From positions 1 through 64,000 of the forward strand of contig JAPOOG010000052.1 in assembly GCA_026713545.1 (NCBI GenBank): a stretch of 64,000 nucleotides of DNA, read 5' to 3'. This DNA is from Bryobacterales bacterium (GTDB lineage: Bacteria > Acidobacteriota > Terriglobia > Bryobacterales > UBA6623). Below are positions 44,766 to 54,248 of this stretch, piece after piece; within the stretch, counting starts at the first letter, position 1; each line of letters opens with the position of its first letter. The position numbers were made by a program, and so were the translations under genes. The notes below the pieces were generated by a model, which saw nothing but the letters and a program-made list of their open reading frames with translations, searched no databases and was not told where the DNA came from.

Positions 44766-44814
44766 GGTGGTGAAAAGCACGAGATGGAGAAACGAGAGCC
44801 AAAACTTCACCACC
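44766..44814. repeat. Inverted repeat GGTGGTGAA/TTCACCACC
   Basis: A 9-bp perfect stem with a 31-base loop, lying 56 bp before A element copy 7. The arms resemble the GGTGGTGAGAAA end of the A element, so it may be a worn remnant. The rest of 44646-44869 shows nothing recognisable. Confidence 0.35.
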
Positions 44815-44869
44815 GTAACACGCGGCCGGACGCCGAAGGAACGTTGATGAGCCGGCCGGGACCGACATC

Positions 44870-45052
44870 CAGCCTGCATGTATCACCACGTGGCGAGGCG
44901 AAGTGGGTGAGAGGGCCGTCAGGACGAGGCGCGAGCCGCTTGGCGCGCGCAGGTGTACTTGAACAGTACATCGAGCACGCCGAGCAAGCGGAACGAAGTC
45001 ATGGCGGTCGTATCGCGTGCTTCGGACGTCGGGTGGTGAGAAATGCAGGCTA
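44870..45052 (+). repeat. A element copy 7 (subfamily I, 183 bp)
   Basis: Runs from CAGCCTGCATGTATCACC to GGTGAGAAATGCAGGCTA with arms that pair end to end. It lies in the 622-bp gap between the divergent DASS and radical SAM genes. The left outer triplet is CAG instead of the common TRR. Confidence 0.87.
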
Positions 45053-45172
45053 AGCCCTTCAGGATTCCGAAATGGCGGTCGCCGGCACAGCCGCCGCGTC
45101 CTCTGCGCCCGCGGGCGCGCGGTGTGCTTCGTGTGTCAGGAAAGCGATGGTTGCGAGCAGCGTCGCCAGGAC

Positions 45173-45243
45173 TATAATCGTTGCTGGATGTCCCGCGAAG
45201 CAGATCGGGAAGGTCTGATCGATCAGCGAAACTGAGGTACAAT
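45173..45243 (+). promoter_or_regulatory. Candidate promoter boxes of the radical SAM gene
   Basis: TATAAT at 45173-45178 and TACAAT at 45238-45243 both lie upstream of the ATG at 45269, which has a GTTGGAGTAGG ribosome site. Neither has a strong -35 hexamer at 17 bp. Confidence 0.3.
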
Positions 45244-45268
45244 CAAGAACTTCTGTTGGAGTAGGACT

Positions 45269-47092
45269 ATGGCTTACGATTCTCGCGGAGTGAAGTTCGT
45301 CTTGACGGCGCCGGATACCGAGAGCACTGAACAGGCTTTCAGCCCCTGGAAACAGATGATCTACGCCTCGGCTCCGGCTCGCTACGTTCCGCGGTTCATG
45401 TACAAGAACAAGTTCGAGCAGCCCAAGTACCGGGACGGCACGGCGATCGTGATGCCATACGGAATCCGGGTCATCGAAGAAATTCTCCTGCAGCATTACT
45501 CCCCCGACGACGTTGCCGTCTGCCATCCCGACGACCTTGACCACTTCGTCGGTCCCAGGACCGTCGCCGTCGGCGTCGGCGCTCACAACCCCATCGGCAC
45601 GGCCTTTTCGACCGGGGTGTACAGCAACATTTTCGGCAGTTCCGCACGGCCGGTGAACGCGGCTGAAAGCGAGCGCGTCTACAAGCATCCTGCGCTGCGA
45701 AAATATCGCCCGAAGGTCATCGTCGGCGGCGCGGGCGCTTGGCAGATTCCCAAAACCGGTTCGATGGAGCGGCTTGGCGTCGATTGCATCATCAACGGAC
45801 GCTGTGAAGGCGTAGCCCTTGAGTTGTTCCGGAAGGCCGAAGCCGGAGAGGAACTCCCGCCGATTGTCAATGCTCCCGAACCCACCGTCGAGCAACTGGT
45901 GGTCCCAAGGAAACGTTCGACCTACGGCATCGTCGAGATGAACCGCGGCTGCGGGCGGCAGTGCGCTTTCTGCTCGCCGACGCTCGAGACGCGCATCTCG
46001 GTGCCTCCCGAGCAGGCGCTCGAATCCGTACGGGCGAACACCCGCAACGGCGGAAAGATTATCTTCCCCGTCTCTGAAGACATCTTCATCTACGGCGCGG
46101 CCGCTCCGTTCTACATCCCGAATCCGGACGCCGTCATCAACTTTTACGACTCGATCGCCCGCGAGCCCGGCGTCGAGTATCTGCCCCTTTCGCACGCCAC
46201 GATCGCTCCGGCGGTGGTCAATCCGGATCTGATCAAGGAGATGTCGAAGATTCTGCTCGACAAGAGCGCCCTGCGGAACCGCAATTCCACGCATCCCGAC
46301 GGCAAGTTTCTGGCGCCGCTCATCGGCATCGAGACCGGCTCCCCGCGCCTCGCGGCCCTGACCATGTCGGGCAAGTCGTTGCCGTTCGATATTCGCGATT
46401 GGCAGGAGATCGTCGTCGAGGGCATCCGTATCCTCAACGAGAACAACTGGTTCCCGGTCTGCACCTTCATCGTCGGCCTGCCCAACGAGACCCCGGACGA
46501 CCTGCGTCAGACGTTGGACCTGCTGCACCGCCTCAAGAAGGCCAAGATCCTCTACGTTCCTTCGATCTTCACGCCGCTCGAAGACACCCGCATGGCCGAT
46601 GGCAAAGGTCTCAAGGCCAAGCAGCTCACGCAGTTGCAGTGGGAGTTCATGATGACGGCCTGGACGCAGAGCCGCGACTTCGGAGAGATGCGGGAGCGCT
46701 CCCGGAAGTACTTCAAGTGGGGCACCCGCGCGTTCTACTACTTCCGAGGCAAGTGGGTGCACGGCGAGCAATTCAAGTGGCCCGCCATGCGCTTCGCCGG
46801 TCTCCCCGACAAGAAGCTCAACAAGCACCTCTATCTCGATTGGAGCGCGGAGAACGAAGTTCCGGTCAAGCGGCCACGTCTTATCAGCAAGCACCGCAAG
46901 CAGTCGCTCGAAGAGTTGCGCAAGATCAATGACAAGCAGCCCTTCAGCATCTATGGTACGAGCCGCGTCGAGGAAAGTGTTGAACCGTCGCCGCTGCCGA
47001 TCGTCAACGGAGCCGCGGTCGGCGCCTCCAACGGCTACGCCGGAGCAACTCCCGAACCCGTCCCGGTCGACCAACCCGTAGCCGGCGACTGA
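45269..47092 (+). CDS. Radical SAM protein with N-terminal B12-binding-like domain
   Basis: 607 residues. Residues about 60-215 look like a B12-binding-type Rossmann domain (VIVGGAGAWQ, DCIINGRCEGVALELFR). The radical SAM domain has RGCGRQCAFC (C-x3-C-x2-C, about 231-240), then PLIGIETGSPRLA and TFIVGLPNETPDDLRQTLDLL. The C-terminal 90 residues are alanine- and proline-rich at the end. The reaction is unknown; such proteins are often methyltransferases or ring-forming enzymes. No pathway partner is adjacent. Confidence 0.85.
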   Translation: MAYDSRGVKFVLTAPDTESTEQAFSPWKQMIYASAPARYVPRFMYKNKFEQPKYRDGTAIVMPYGIRVIEEILLQHYSPDDVAVCHPDDLDHFVGPRTVAVGVGAHNPIGTAFSTGVYSNIFGSSARPVNAAESERVYKHPALRKYRPKVIVGGAGAWQIPKTGSMERLGVDCIINGRCEGVALELFRKAEAGEELPPIVNAPEPTVEQLVVPRKRSTYGIVEMNRGCGRQCAFCSPTLETRISVPPEQALESVRANTRNGGKIIFPVSEDIFIYGAAAPFYIPNPDAVINFYDSIAREPGVEYLPLSHATIAPAVVNPDLIKEMSKILLDKSALRNRNSTHPDGKFLAPLIGIETGSPRLAALTMSGKSLPFDIRDWQEIVVEGIRILNENNWFPVCTFIVGLPNETPDDLRQTLDLLHRLKKAKILYVPSIFTPLEDTRMADGKGLKAKQLTQLQWEFMMTAWTQSRDFGEMRERSRKYFKWGTRAFYYFRGKWVHGEQFKWPAMRFAGLPDKKLNKHLYLDWSAENEVPVKRPRLISKHRKQSLEELRKINDKQPFSIYGTSRVEESVEPSPLPIVNGAAVGASNGYAGATPEPVPVDQPVAGD

Positions 47093-47226
47093 TCAACAGC
47101 CGGCTCGAGGCGGCGAAATTACAAGGACAACTGAGCCGATTCGCGGCTGTGGACACGCGCGCCCGGGCCAAAAGCCACCACGTAAGAAGACCACCCGGCA
47201 AATTCAGCCCGGAAGCTGATTCACAA

Positions 47227-49620
47227 CTACTCGCCTCGGACCCAGATCGGGCTCGCCCAGGCCATGTGCTTGTTGATCTGGATGACGCGGAGGTAGTAGT
47301 AACACTCCTCGCCATCGAACTCCTCGTCGCGAAACGTGAAATCCGCTGTCGACGAGTTGGGGTTGGTGGTGAAGATGAACTTGCCTTCTTTGATGATGTC
47401 GATTTGCTTGAGAGGCACAGTTCCTTGAACGACTACCTTGAATTCAGGCTTGCCGCGAATGACCGCCTCCTCGCCCATATACTTCCCGTTCATCGAAAAC
47501 TCCACGAGAATCTTGTCCGTGGCGGCATAGGTGCGGCGGTTGTAGAGCGCGTCGAAGAGTGACTCGCGGTCGAAGCCCTTTGCATAGACGCCCGCAAAGG
47601 CGTTGTGCGTGGCCAGGTGATCGGAACTGGCGATGAAGCCGAGCTTGCGTTTGCGGGCCAGGGCATCCCATACAAAACTCTTGCTGTCCCGCTCGTAGGG
47701 CTTGCGGCGGAAACCGCGGTGCTCGGAGTACTTGAGGTATTCAGGCCGAGAAACTCCATCCGGCGAATCGACGTACTCGTAGCTGCCGCGAAAGCCCTGA
47801 AAGATCTCCACGAGGCGTTCGAACTCGGGATCGTGGTAATCCCAACTGACCTGCTTGTCGATGAACGCGATGTGGTGCGGGATGGTGATGGCCCTCTTGC
47901 CACGTAGGGCGGCCCACAGTCCCCAAGGGCTGACGCCGACATCACCGAGGGTATACGACGCCGGCACGGGTAGGTAGTTGCGAGCGAGGTTGAGAATCGT
48001 GCGATGCCCCCATGGGGAATGCTGGCTTCGTTCGTAAGTGTGCATGCCCACGAAAGCTCCGGCATGGGTGTAAAGCTCCGCCGCCTGCTGCGAGCGCCAA
48101 ACGTTGTAAGGCCGGGTGAGATAGCGAGTGTTCTCCGTCGTTCCCAGAAAATCAAGATCGGCGGCGTCGATGGCGTAGCGGTAGTTGTCGGTGAGTGAGC
48201 CGTCCAGGTACTGTTGCTGGCCGCCGCCCAGGGAAATGTCGGTGTGGCGGTGCAGATCACCCCAATAAAGTTGAAAGCCCCCGAAGGCGTGCCGCGCCGC
48301 ACGCCGCGCCGCTCCCTTCGGTCTTTGCGGGGCCGCCGCTTCGAGAGAAGGGGTCCGATCGGCTCCGCTGACCGCCGGACCGGACTTGAACTGCTTCGCG
48401 TACAACAGGTTGTGCAGCGAGCCCATGGGGTAGACGAGAAGCGTGCTGTCGCCGAGCTGGGTGACGGCCAGGCGTTGATCGATGCGGCCTTCGGTATTGA
48501 ACACGGTCTCGACCGCCGACCAGCGGTTGCCCTCCCAGGTCGTCGTGCCGATAGATAGCCACGGCGGCCGGACGTGGTGGCGGAAGAAAAGCCGCATGCG
48601 GCCGTCTCGTCCGACGGCAATCTCGGGAGCCTCCATCGTCTCCCACCCGGCCACGGCGTCGAGTTGCCGGATCGCTTCCGCCGGCCGGTACAGCTTGCCG
48701 TTCGCAAGACAGGCGATGCCGATCTTCCGCCCTTCGGCCCGCAAGCCCTTGGTGGCGGAGTCGCTCGCCCATGCTTCCGGGCCGGTTTCCCACGAAACCC
48801 AAAGACGGTCTTGCTGGTCGACACAGAGGCTCGGACGGTTCTCGAGTCGCGGCGACGAAGCTACCGCCGTTTCCTCGCCCCATTCGCCATTCACGAAACT
48901 CCGCAGCAAGACGTCGTAATCGCCGCGGAAGCTGTCCCAGGCAATGTGAAAAGCGCCGTCCGGCGTGGCCGCGGCGACGGGTTCCCAATCGTTCGCGGCA
49001 TTCGAGGTGACGGCGCCTTCCTTGCCCCACTTCCCGTCCGCGAACAGTCGGTAGAGGATATCCAGGCTCCCGTTTCGTATGCCCTGCCAAGCGAGCATGA
49101 CCCGCCCGTTCGAGGCAGCGAGACGTGGAATCTGATCCGGGCCGGGATGATCCGTGAGCCGCTTCGTCCTCGACCACCCGCCGTCCGGCTCTCGGACTCT
49201 CGCATGGAGATCCCAATTGCCCTCGGCTTGTGCCGGCCAGACGACCCAGACCCGCGACTCCTCATCCACGGCGATGGCGGGTTTGTAATAGTCCCCGCCC
49301 TCTGTCGTGACTGCTTCCGCTGCGGACCAGGCGGTTTCACCGCTCTTGAGAGAGCGGACCAGAATGAGGCTGTTGCGGTCCGTTTCAGAGTAGGAGACCC
49401 ATGCCGTCCAAGCGATGTCGCCGTTGGAAGCAACCGAGGGGTGATCGTCTTCTCGCAGCCCGGTCGTGAGTTCCGTGACTTCGCGGAACGCGCGTTCCAC
49501 TCGCGGATTCGGTCGCAGGCCCGGACCGGAGTAGGAGGGAACCTGTGCCTGGGCCCAGGGTATGGCGAGGAGGACGGTAGCCAACGCTGCACTGGCGGGT
49601 GCGAACCTCTGCATGGCCAT
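47227..49620 (-). CDS. Secreted protein with beta-propeller-like and DUF3604/PHP domains
   Basis: 797 residues from ATG 49620 (MAMQRFAPASAALATVLLAIPWAQA signal). Residues about 45-430 hold repeated blades with VASNGDIAWTAW, VDEESRVWVVW and AATPDGAFHIAWDS, a propeller-like pattern. The C-terminal part starts YWGDLHRHTDIS (a PHP metal site) and continues with FLGTTENTRYLTR, ITIPHHIAF and FIASSDHLATHNAFAG, typical of DUF3604. Probably an extracytoplasmic metallohydrolase. The downstream gap of 134 bp to the convergent radical SAM gene holds nothing obvious. Confidence 0.82.
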   Translation of the reverse strand: MAMQRFAPASAALATVLLAIPWAQAQVPSYSGPGLRPNPRVERAFREVTELTTGLREDDHPSVASNGDIAWTAWVSYSETDRNSLILVRSLKSGETAWSAAEAVTTEGGDYYKPAIAVDEESRVWVVWPAQAEGNWDLHARVREPDGGWSRTKRLTDHPGPDQIPRLAASNGRVMLAWQGIRNGSLDILYRLFADGKWGKEGAVTSNAANDWEPVAAATPDGAFHIAWDSFRGDYDVLLRSFVNGEWGEETAVASSPRLENRPSLCVDQQDRLWVSWETGPEAWASDSATKGLRAEGRKIGIACLANGKLYRPAEAIRQLDAVAGWETMEAPEIAVGRDGRMRLFFRHHVRPPWLSIGTTTWEGNRWSAVETVFNTEGRIDQRLAVTQLGDSTLLVYPMGSLHNLLYAKQFKSGPAVSGADRTPSLEAAAPQRPKGAARRAARHAFGGFQLYWGDLHRHTDISLGGGQQQYLDGSLTDNYRYAIDAADLDFLGTTENTRYLTRPYNVWRSQQAAELYTHAGAFVGMHTYERSQHSPWGHRTILNLARNYLPVPASYTLGDVGVSPWGLWAALRGKRAITIPHHIAFIDKQVSWDYHDPEFERLVEIFQGFRGSYEYVDSPDGVSRPEYLKYSEHRGFRRKPYERDSKSFVWDALARKRKLGFIASSDHLATHNAFAGVYAKGFDRESLFDALYNRRTYAATDKILVEFSMNGKYMGEEAVIRGKPEFKVVVQGTVPLKQIDIIKEGKFIFTTNPNSSTADFTFRDEEFDGEECYYYLRVIQINKHMAWASPIWVRGE

Positions 49621-49690
49621 CGATGATGCGTCCCGGACCGCTTGGAAGGGTGGCGAGTCGTCCCGCAACCGCAAACGCGGCCTCATTGCC

Positions 49691-51745
49691 CTAGTGACTC
49701 TTTTCCGAAACCATATAGTGGTCCCACTGCGCGGCGGCTTGCTCGACGATCAGCGGCACGTCCCTTTCCAGTACATAGCCTTCCGCCGCCAGTTCCCGGG
49801 CGGCTTCTTCGAGCCGGCTCACGTAATCCTTCCGGCTTTCGTAGCGCTCCTCCATGGAAAGCCGCGGGTCTCCCGTTTTCTCCCGCTCCGCCTTGGTCCT
49901 GGCAAACGGGATGTAGGACCCCCGCATGCTGTACAGTTCCCTGGGAGCGCCGATGCTCGGATCACGCAGGTTCCAGCCCGTGTACGTCGCCAGAGGCGCA
50001 CGGATCACCGGCAACCGAATTCCCGAGGTCTCGTTTCCGTCGCCATCCACTTGCGGAACCCGCATCGGGAATGCCCTGCCGACTTCGGGCGGCTCGATGG
50101 TCACGATGCCCTTCGAGCGAAACTCCGGGCCGTAAAAGACGCGGTAAGCGTGGTGCATGCGTTCAGGAATGGCCACACCGGGAATCTTCGGAAACTCGAC
50201 CTTGTTCAGCGGCGCCAGACTCCCGTTGGCGATGCTCGGATATTGCGAGGGCGGCGGCTCCTTGTTCTCGGCGAGCCACTTCTGCATGCCGGCCAGCAGC
50301 CCCCTCATGCCCCACGTGAAGTCATTGGCGTTGCTGAGGTTCTGCACGCCCTGACCGCCCGGCGGAAATCGACCCGGCCCATGTTGAGCCCCCGCGAAGA
50401 GATAGATTCGTGTCTTCTCGGACGGCGGGAAGTCCTTCCGGCCGTCAATCGCCGTGTGGATCAAAGACGCCGAGCGTCCATAGTATTCGTACGACGAGTT
50501 CGTGTAATAAATCTTCGGGACTACGCCCGCCTTCTTCACCCGATCCAGGATGCCCTCGCTCAGCCCGGTCTCCGGGTCGGTCTGTTTCTCGTCCGTAAAG
50601 GGGAAAATGTCGGTCGGGTAGAGAAAGTTGAAGTGAGGTCGCGCATCGCGTGACGGCTGCGCGAACCGATGATTGAAGCTCCCGCGGCCCCCGCCGGCCA
50701 CGTGTGACCACACGCCGTCGAAAACCTGCCGCCCCTTTTCGTCCGCGTTGAACCCGAAATAGAGAAACGTCCTCAGGAAACGCCCGCTCTGCGACGACCC
50801 CAGAGCCAGCGTCTGCTTGACGTGCTGGTGATACTCGGCCAGTGGTTCTCCTCGGCCGCCGTTCGAGCCGTGCTTGAGGAAGGCGATCAGATCCCTTGTC
50901 GCCGCCAGCCCCAGTCCCACCAGCGCCGGGTCCTGCGACGTGTAGACGATCTCGTAGATCTTGCCCGGCTCCAGACCCGCCTTGACGAAAACGTGCGTGC
51001 GGTTCGGGACCGGCTTGCCGTCTTTCTCGCGTGCGAACAGCCATCGGTCTCGGGGCATGTTCCGCCGCGGTGCGTCGATCCGGTCTCGAACGGTGAGTTG
51101 CACCTCCGGGTCATCGGGATTGATCACCGGATACGGCGCGTGCTGCCGATCCGCCAGGTGGAAACTGTAGATGCTCTTGTCGGGAACGTAATCGGACCGC
51201 ACCAGCCCCGTAATCGGTCGCTCGCCATCCCGAGCCACCGGCACATGGACCCTCATCAGGTTCGGCTCTTGCGCCACATCGTATTGCCAGCCCATCCACA
51301 CCACGGTGTATCCCTCTTCGAGCAAGTACCCATCTCCGAAGTGAGCCTCCGTGCGCGGATCGTAAGAGCCCGTGGTGCCAACGTTGAACCGCCCCAGCAG
51401 ACCTTTTCGGCCGCGGTTTACGACCTCGTAGAACACCGTCCCGTTGCCCTTGGCGGGGTCCTTCGGCAGGAGCAGGTAAAGGTCGGCGGAGAAATCGACG
51501 CGCCCGCGCGCGTTGCGGGGGGCGAAATCGAGATCCGAGATCCGTCGATTGGCCTCCAGCTTCGGGTCCACTTCGAAATGAACCTTGCCCACGATTCGCT
51601 CGTAGGCTCCGGTGGAGCCGAACGGCTTTCCGGCGAGAACGTCGCTGCGTTCTTCCACCTCGACGCGGACCAGTTCGCCCGGCGCGGTGCCGGTCAACCA
51701 CAGAACCATCACGAGCCCGAGCCTGCTTTTGGAAAAGACCGTCAA
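49691..51745 (-). CDS. Secreted alpha/beta-hydrolase (Abhydrolase_10 type)
   Basis: 684 residues from TTG 51745, preceded by GGGAGGCG. A signal peptide (LGLVMVLWLTGTAPG) leads into VRVEVEERSDVLAGKPFGSTGAYERIVGKV, the usual opening of this large hydrolase family. The nucleophile is in LALGSSQSGRFLRTFLYFG (GSSQSG, about 335), and AGAQHGPGR (about 470) may hold the catalytic His. Esterase or lactonase activity is likely; the substrate is unknown. It is on the same strand as the PHP gene, 70 bp upstream. Confidence 0.82.
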   Translation of the reverse strand: MTVFSKSRLGLVMVLWLTGTAPGELVRVEVEERSDVLAGKPFGSTGAYERIVGKVHFEVDPKLEANRRISDLDFAPRNARGRVDFSADLYLLLPKDPAKGNGTVFYEVVNRGRKGLLGRFNVGTTGSYDPRTEAHFGDGYLLEEGYTVVWMGWQYDVAQEPNLMRVHVPVARDGERPITGLVRSDYVPDKSIYSFHLADRQHAPYPVINPDDPEVQLTVRDRIDAPRRNMPRDRWLFAREKDGKPVPNRTHVFVKAGLEPGKIYEIVYTSQDPALVGLGLAATRDLIAFLKHGSNGGRGEPLAEYHQHVKQTLALGSSQSGRFLRTFLYFGFNADEKGRQVFDGVWSHVAGGGRGSFNHRFAQPSRDARPHFNFLYPTDIFPFTDEKQTDPETGLSEGILDRVKKAGVVPKIYYTNSSYEYYGRSASLIHTAIDGRKDFPPSEKTRIYLFAGAQHGPGRFPPGGQGVQNLSNANDFTWGMRGLLAGMQKWLAENKEPPPSQYPSIANGSLAPLNKVEFPKIPGVAIPERMHHAYRVFYGPEFRSKGIVTIEPPEVGRAFPMRVPQVDGDGNETSGIRLPVIRAPLATYTGWNLRDPSIGAPRELYSMRGSYIPFARTKAEREKTGDPRLSMEERYESRKDYVSRLEEAARELAAEGYVLERDVPLIVEQAAAQWDHYMVSEKSH

Positions 51746-51824
51746 GGGGCGCCTCCCGACAACGCGGTCAGTCTAGCCGACTACCGGCGGGGAAGCAAGA
51801 GCAGGTCCTGGCCGGACCGGGATT

Positions 51825-52190
51825 CTACTCGGGAATGGAGACTGTCGATCGCAAGCCGCTCTGGGTACCGCCGCTAGCCGCCGGATGGACCAACGGCTGG
51901 GGTGCGGACCACACGATTCGGCCGCCGGAATCGAAGAGCTGAATACGGCCTTCGCTGAAAGGCAATACCTGGTTGGCGTCTTCTTCCCCCAGTCGTAGGG
52001 ATGCTCCGCCGATCAAGGCGAGCACGCGGCCTTCGGAGTCGACGACGCGGAACTCTTGAGCCGTGACTTGGCGGGCCGGCTCCGATTGGGCAAGGGCATG
52101 TTCAGGCAGCGCAATGTCGGGCAGCACGCTCCCCAGGAAACCCGCCAGAACCGCAACAACCGCCAAACGCACATCAATGGGCCTTTTCAT
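51825..52190 (-). CDS. Small secreted protein, function unknown
   Basis: 121 residues from ATG 52190. A signal or anchor helix (LAVVAVLAGFLGSVLPDIAL) is followed by a beta-rich stretch, EFRVVDSEGRVLALIGG and RIQLFDSGGRIVWSAP. The FRVVDSEGR/IQLFDSGGR pair looks like a short internal repeat found in small secreted proteins of several phyla. I do not recognise a named function. A element copy 8 lies 11 bp upstream of its start. Confidence 0.62.
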   Translation of the reverse strand: MKRPIDVRLAVVAVLAGFLGSVLPDIALPEHALAQSEPARQVTAQEFRVVDSEGRVLALIGGASLRLGEEDANQVLPFSEGRIQLFDSGGRIVWSAPQPLVHPAASGGTQSGLRSTVSIPE

Positions 52191-52200
52191 GAAAGCCTCC

Positions 52201-52392
52201 TGGCCTGCATGTCTCACCACGCGGCGAGGCGAAGTTCGTGAGAGGGCCGACAGGACGAGGCGCGAGCCGGGCGGAGGAAAAAGGCGCGCGCAGGCGTACT
52301 TGACCGTAAGTCGAGCACGGCAAGCAAGCGCAACGAAGTCATGGCGGTCGTATCGCGTGCTTCGACCGTCGGGTGGTGAGACATGCAGGCTA
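52201..52392 (+). repeat. A element copy 8 (subfamily I, 192 bp)
   Basis: Runs from TGGCCTGCATGTCTCACC to GGTGAGACATGCAGGCTA. It has a small insertion (GGGCGGAGGAAAAA) in the left inner arm near 52270. It lies upstream of the small secreted protein gene. Confidence 0.87.
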
Positions 52393-52570
52393 TGTTCCTA
52401 CGGACGTAAACGAAAGATAAGCGGTTACACGAAATCGGGGCGCCCTGAACCCGGTCGTGGGACAGGGAATGTTGTACGCAGGCCTGCCGACAGCCTCCAG
52501 TCCCTTTCTTGTTTACGTTTACGGGTGTGCAAAGAGCAGGCCGGTGAAGCGCCACAGCTTTCGATCGACT
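52393..52570. other. Spacer between A element copies 8 and 9
   Basis: No coding sequence is supported. An inverted repeat is present: CGTAAACGAAAGA (52405-52417) and TCTTGTTTACG (52507-52517), which could bring the two flanking A elements together in a larger fold. Confidence 0.4.
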
Positions 52571-52796
52571 TGGACTGCTTTTTTCACCAAGTGCGAGGTG
52601 AAGTGCGTGAGAGGGCCGTCAGGACGAGGCGCGAGCCGCTGGGAGCCGGCAACACGGCCTTTACGGTTCGCCGGCCGTCAGATATTTCTTCTGGAGCGAA
52701 TCAGTCTCCCGCCCATGGTTTTCACGAAACACGAAACACGAATCACGGCCTTTCTATCGCGTGCTTCGGCCTTCGGGTGGTGAGAAAGGCAGGTTA
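52571..52796 (+). repeat. A element copy 9 (subfamily II, 226 bp)
   Basis: Runs from TGGACTGCTTTTTTCACC to GGTGAGAAAGGCAGGTTA. The interior differs from subfamily I: ACACGGCCTTTACGG, a GCCGGCCGTC segment and a CACGAAACACGAAACACG run. The right outer triplet is the TAA stop of the DUF1501 gene. Confidence 0.85.
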
Positions 52797-54236
52797 GCTC
52801 ACCGCTTCTTCGATCAGCTTCCCGCCGTTGACGGTCGGCCGCTCGGCGCGGGCGTTGTGCAGGTAGGTGAGATCGAGGTGATTCAGTCCGAGTTGATGCA
52901 GAATCGTCGCATGGATGTCGTGGACGTGGTAGGGCTTGTCGACGGCGCGCAATCCGATCTCGTCGGTCGTGCCGATGGCCTGTCCCGGCTTGACGCCGCC
53001 GCCGGCCATCCAGATCGTGAAACCCCACGGGTTGTGGTCGCGTCCGATGCCTTTCTCGTTGAACGGCGTCCGGCCGAATTCACCTCCCCACACCACGAGG
53101 GTCTCGTCCAGCAGACCGCGCGATTTGAGGTCCGTGAGAAGGCCGGCGATCGGCTTGTCGGAGACCTTGCACCACTTCTCATGGTTGCCTTCGATGTCGG
53201 CATGGGCATCCCAACCGCTGCCGCTGCCGCAATAGCACTCGACGAATCGTACGCCGCGTTCGACGAGCCGCCTCGCCAGCAGGCAGTTCGAACCGAACCG
53301 GGCCGTCTCCTCCTCGTCCATGCCGTAGAGCCTCTTGGTCGCCTCCGATTCGCTCTCGACATCCACTGCCTCGGGCGCCGACGACTGCATCCGGTAAGCC
53401 AGCTCGAACGACTCGATGCGTGCCTCGAGATCGGTGTCCTCGGGGCGCGTGCTGGCATGATGCCGGTTCAGGTCCCGCAGCAGATCGAGCTTGCGGCGCT
53501 GCTGCCGGTCGCCTATCGTCTCCGGCCGCGCCAGGTCGAGAATCGGCGGGCCTTCCTGCTGGAAGGGCGTCCCCTGGTACACGGCGGGCAGGAAGCCCGA
53601 GCTCCATGTCTTGGCTCCACCGACCACTCCCTTGTTGTCCGTGAGAATGACGAAGGACGGCAGGTCCTCGTTCGCAGTCCCGAGACCGTAGGTGACCCAG
53701 GAGCCGAGCGACGGCCGGCCGGCGAGGATCGAGCCCGTATTCATTTGCGAGACCGACCCGACGTGATTCAAGCCGTCGGCCCAACATGAGCGGACCACGG
53801 CAAGGTCATCGGCGTGTTCGGCGATATGCGGATACCAGTCGGATATCCACAGTCCGCTCTCGCCGTGCCGCTTCCAGACACGTTTCGTGGGCAGGATGGT
53901 GTTGTCCGATGTCCCCATCGCCGTCACGGGTCGTCCGAACGACGCGGGCATTGGCTGTCCGGCCAGCTTGTCGAGCGCCGGCTTGTAGTCGAACAGATCG
54001 ATGTGGCTGGGGCCGCCCTCCATGAACAGCCAGATGACCGACTTGGCCCGCGGCGCGTGATGCGGCGGCTTGTCGGCCAAGGCGTTGGCGGCGGACGCCC
54101 TGGGCAACACGCCGCTGCCCTCGATCAGATGGCTGAGCGCCAGCGCGCCGAGTCCGCTGCCTGCCCGCGTGAGAAACCGCCGGCGCGACTCGATCGGGCG
54201 TCGGCAGGGTCGTTGTCCGGACATCCGTGGCGTCAT
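52794..54236 (-). CDS. DUF1501 Tat-exported protein
   Basis: 480 residues. A twin-arginine signal (SRRRFLTRAGSGLGALAL) precedes the alkaline-phosphatase-like DUF1501 fold: SVIWLFMEGGPSHIDLFDYKP (about 66), DETLVVWGGEFGRTPFNE and GRDHNPWGFTIWMAGGGVKPG. The metal ligands of the superfamily are visible (GGPSH, GRDHNP). It forms an operon with the DUF1549/DUF1553 gene 12 bp upstream. The pair is widespread in planctomycetes and Acidobacteriota but its role is unknown. Confidence 0.9.
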   Translation of the reverse strand: MTPRMSGQRPCRRPIESRRRFLTRAGSGLGALALSHLIEGSGVLPRASAANALADKPPHHAPRAKSVIWLFMEGGPSHIDLFDYKPALDKLAGQPMPASFGRPVTAMGTSDNTILPTKRVWKRHGESGLWISDWYPHIAEHADDLAVVRSCWADGLNHVGSVSQMNTGSILAGRPSLGSWVTYGLGTANEDLPSFVILTDNKGVVGGAKTWSSGFLPAVYQGTPFQQEGPPILDLARPETIGDRQQRRKLDLLRDLNRHHASTRPEDTDLEARIESFELAYRMQSSAPEAVDVESESEATKRLYGMDEEETARFGSNCLLARRLVERGVRFVECYCGSGSGWDAHADIEGNHEKWCKVSDKPIAGLLTDLKSRGLLDETLVVWGGEFGRTPFNEKGIGRDHNPWGFTIWMAGGGVKPGQAIGTTDEIGLRAVDKPYHVHDIHATILHQLGLNHLDLTYLHNARAERPTVNGGKLIEEAVS

Positions 54237-54248
54237 CGCTCGGGGGGA

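Noticed and set aside
45059-45240. Minus-strand hydrophobic frame (IIVLATLLATIAFLTHEAH) next to A element copy 7
   Set aside because: It looks like a small membrane protein but no ATG, GTG or TTG start exists before the hydrophobic part; upstream codons overlap the radical SAM gene. It may be a remnant.
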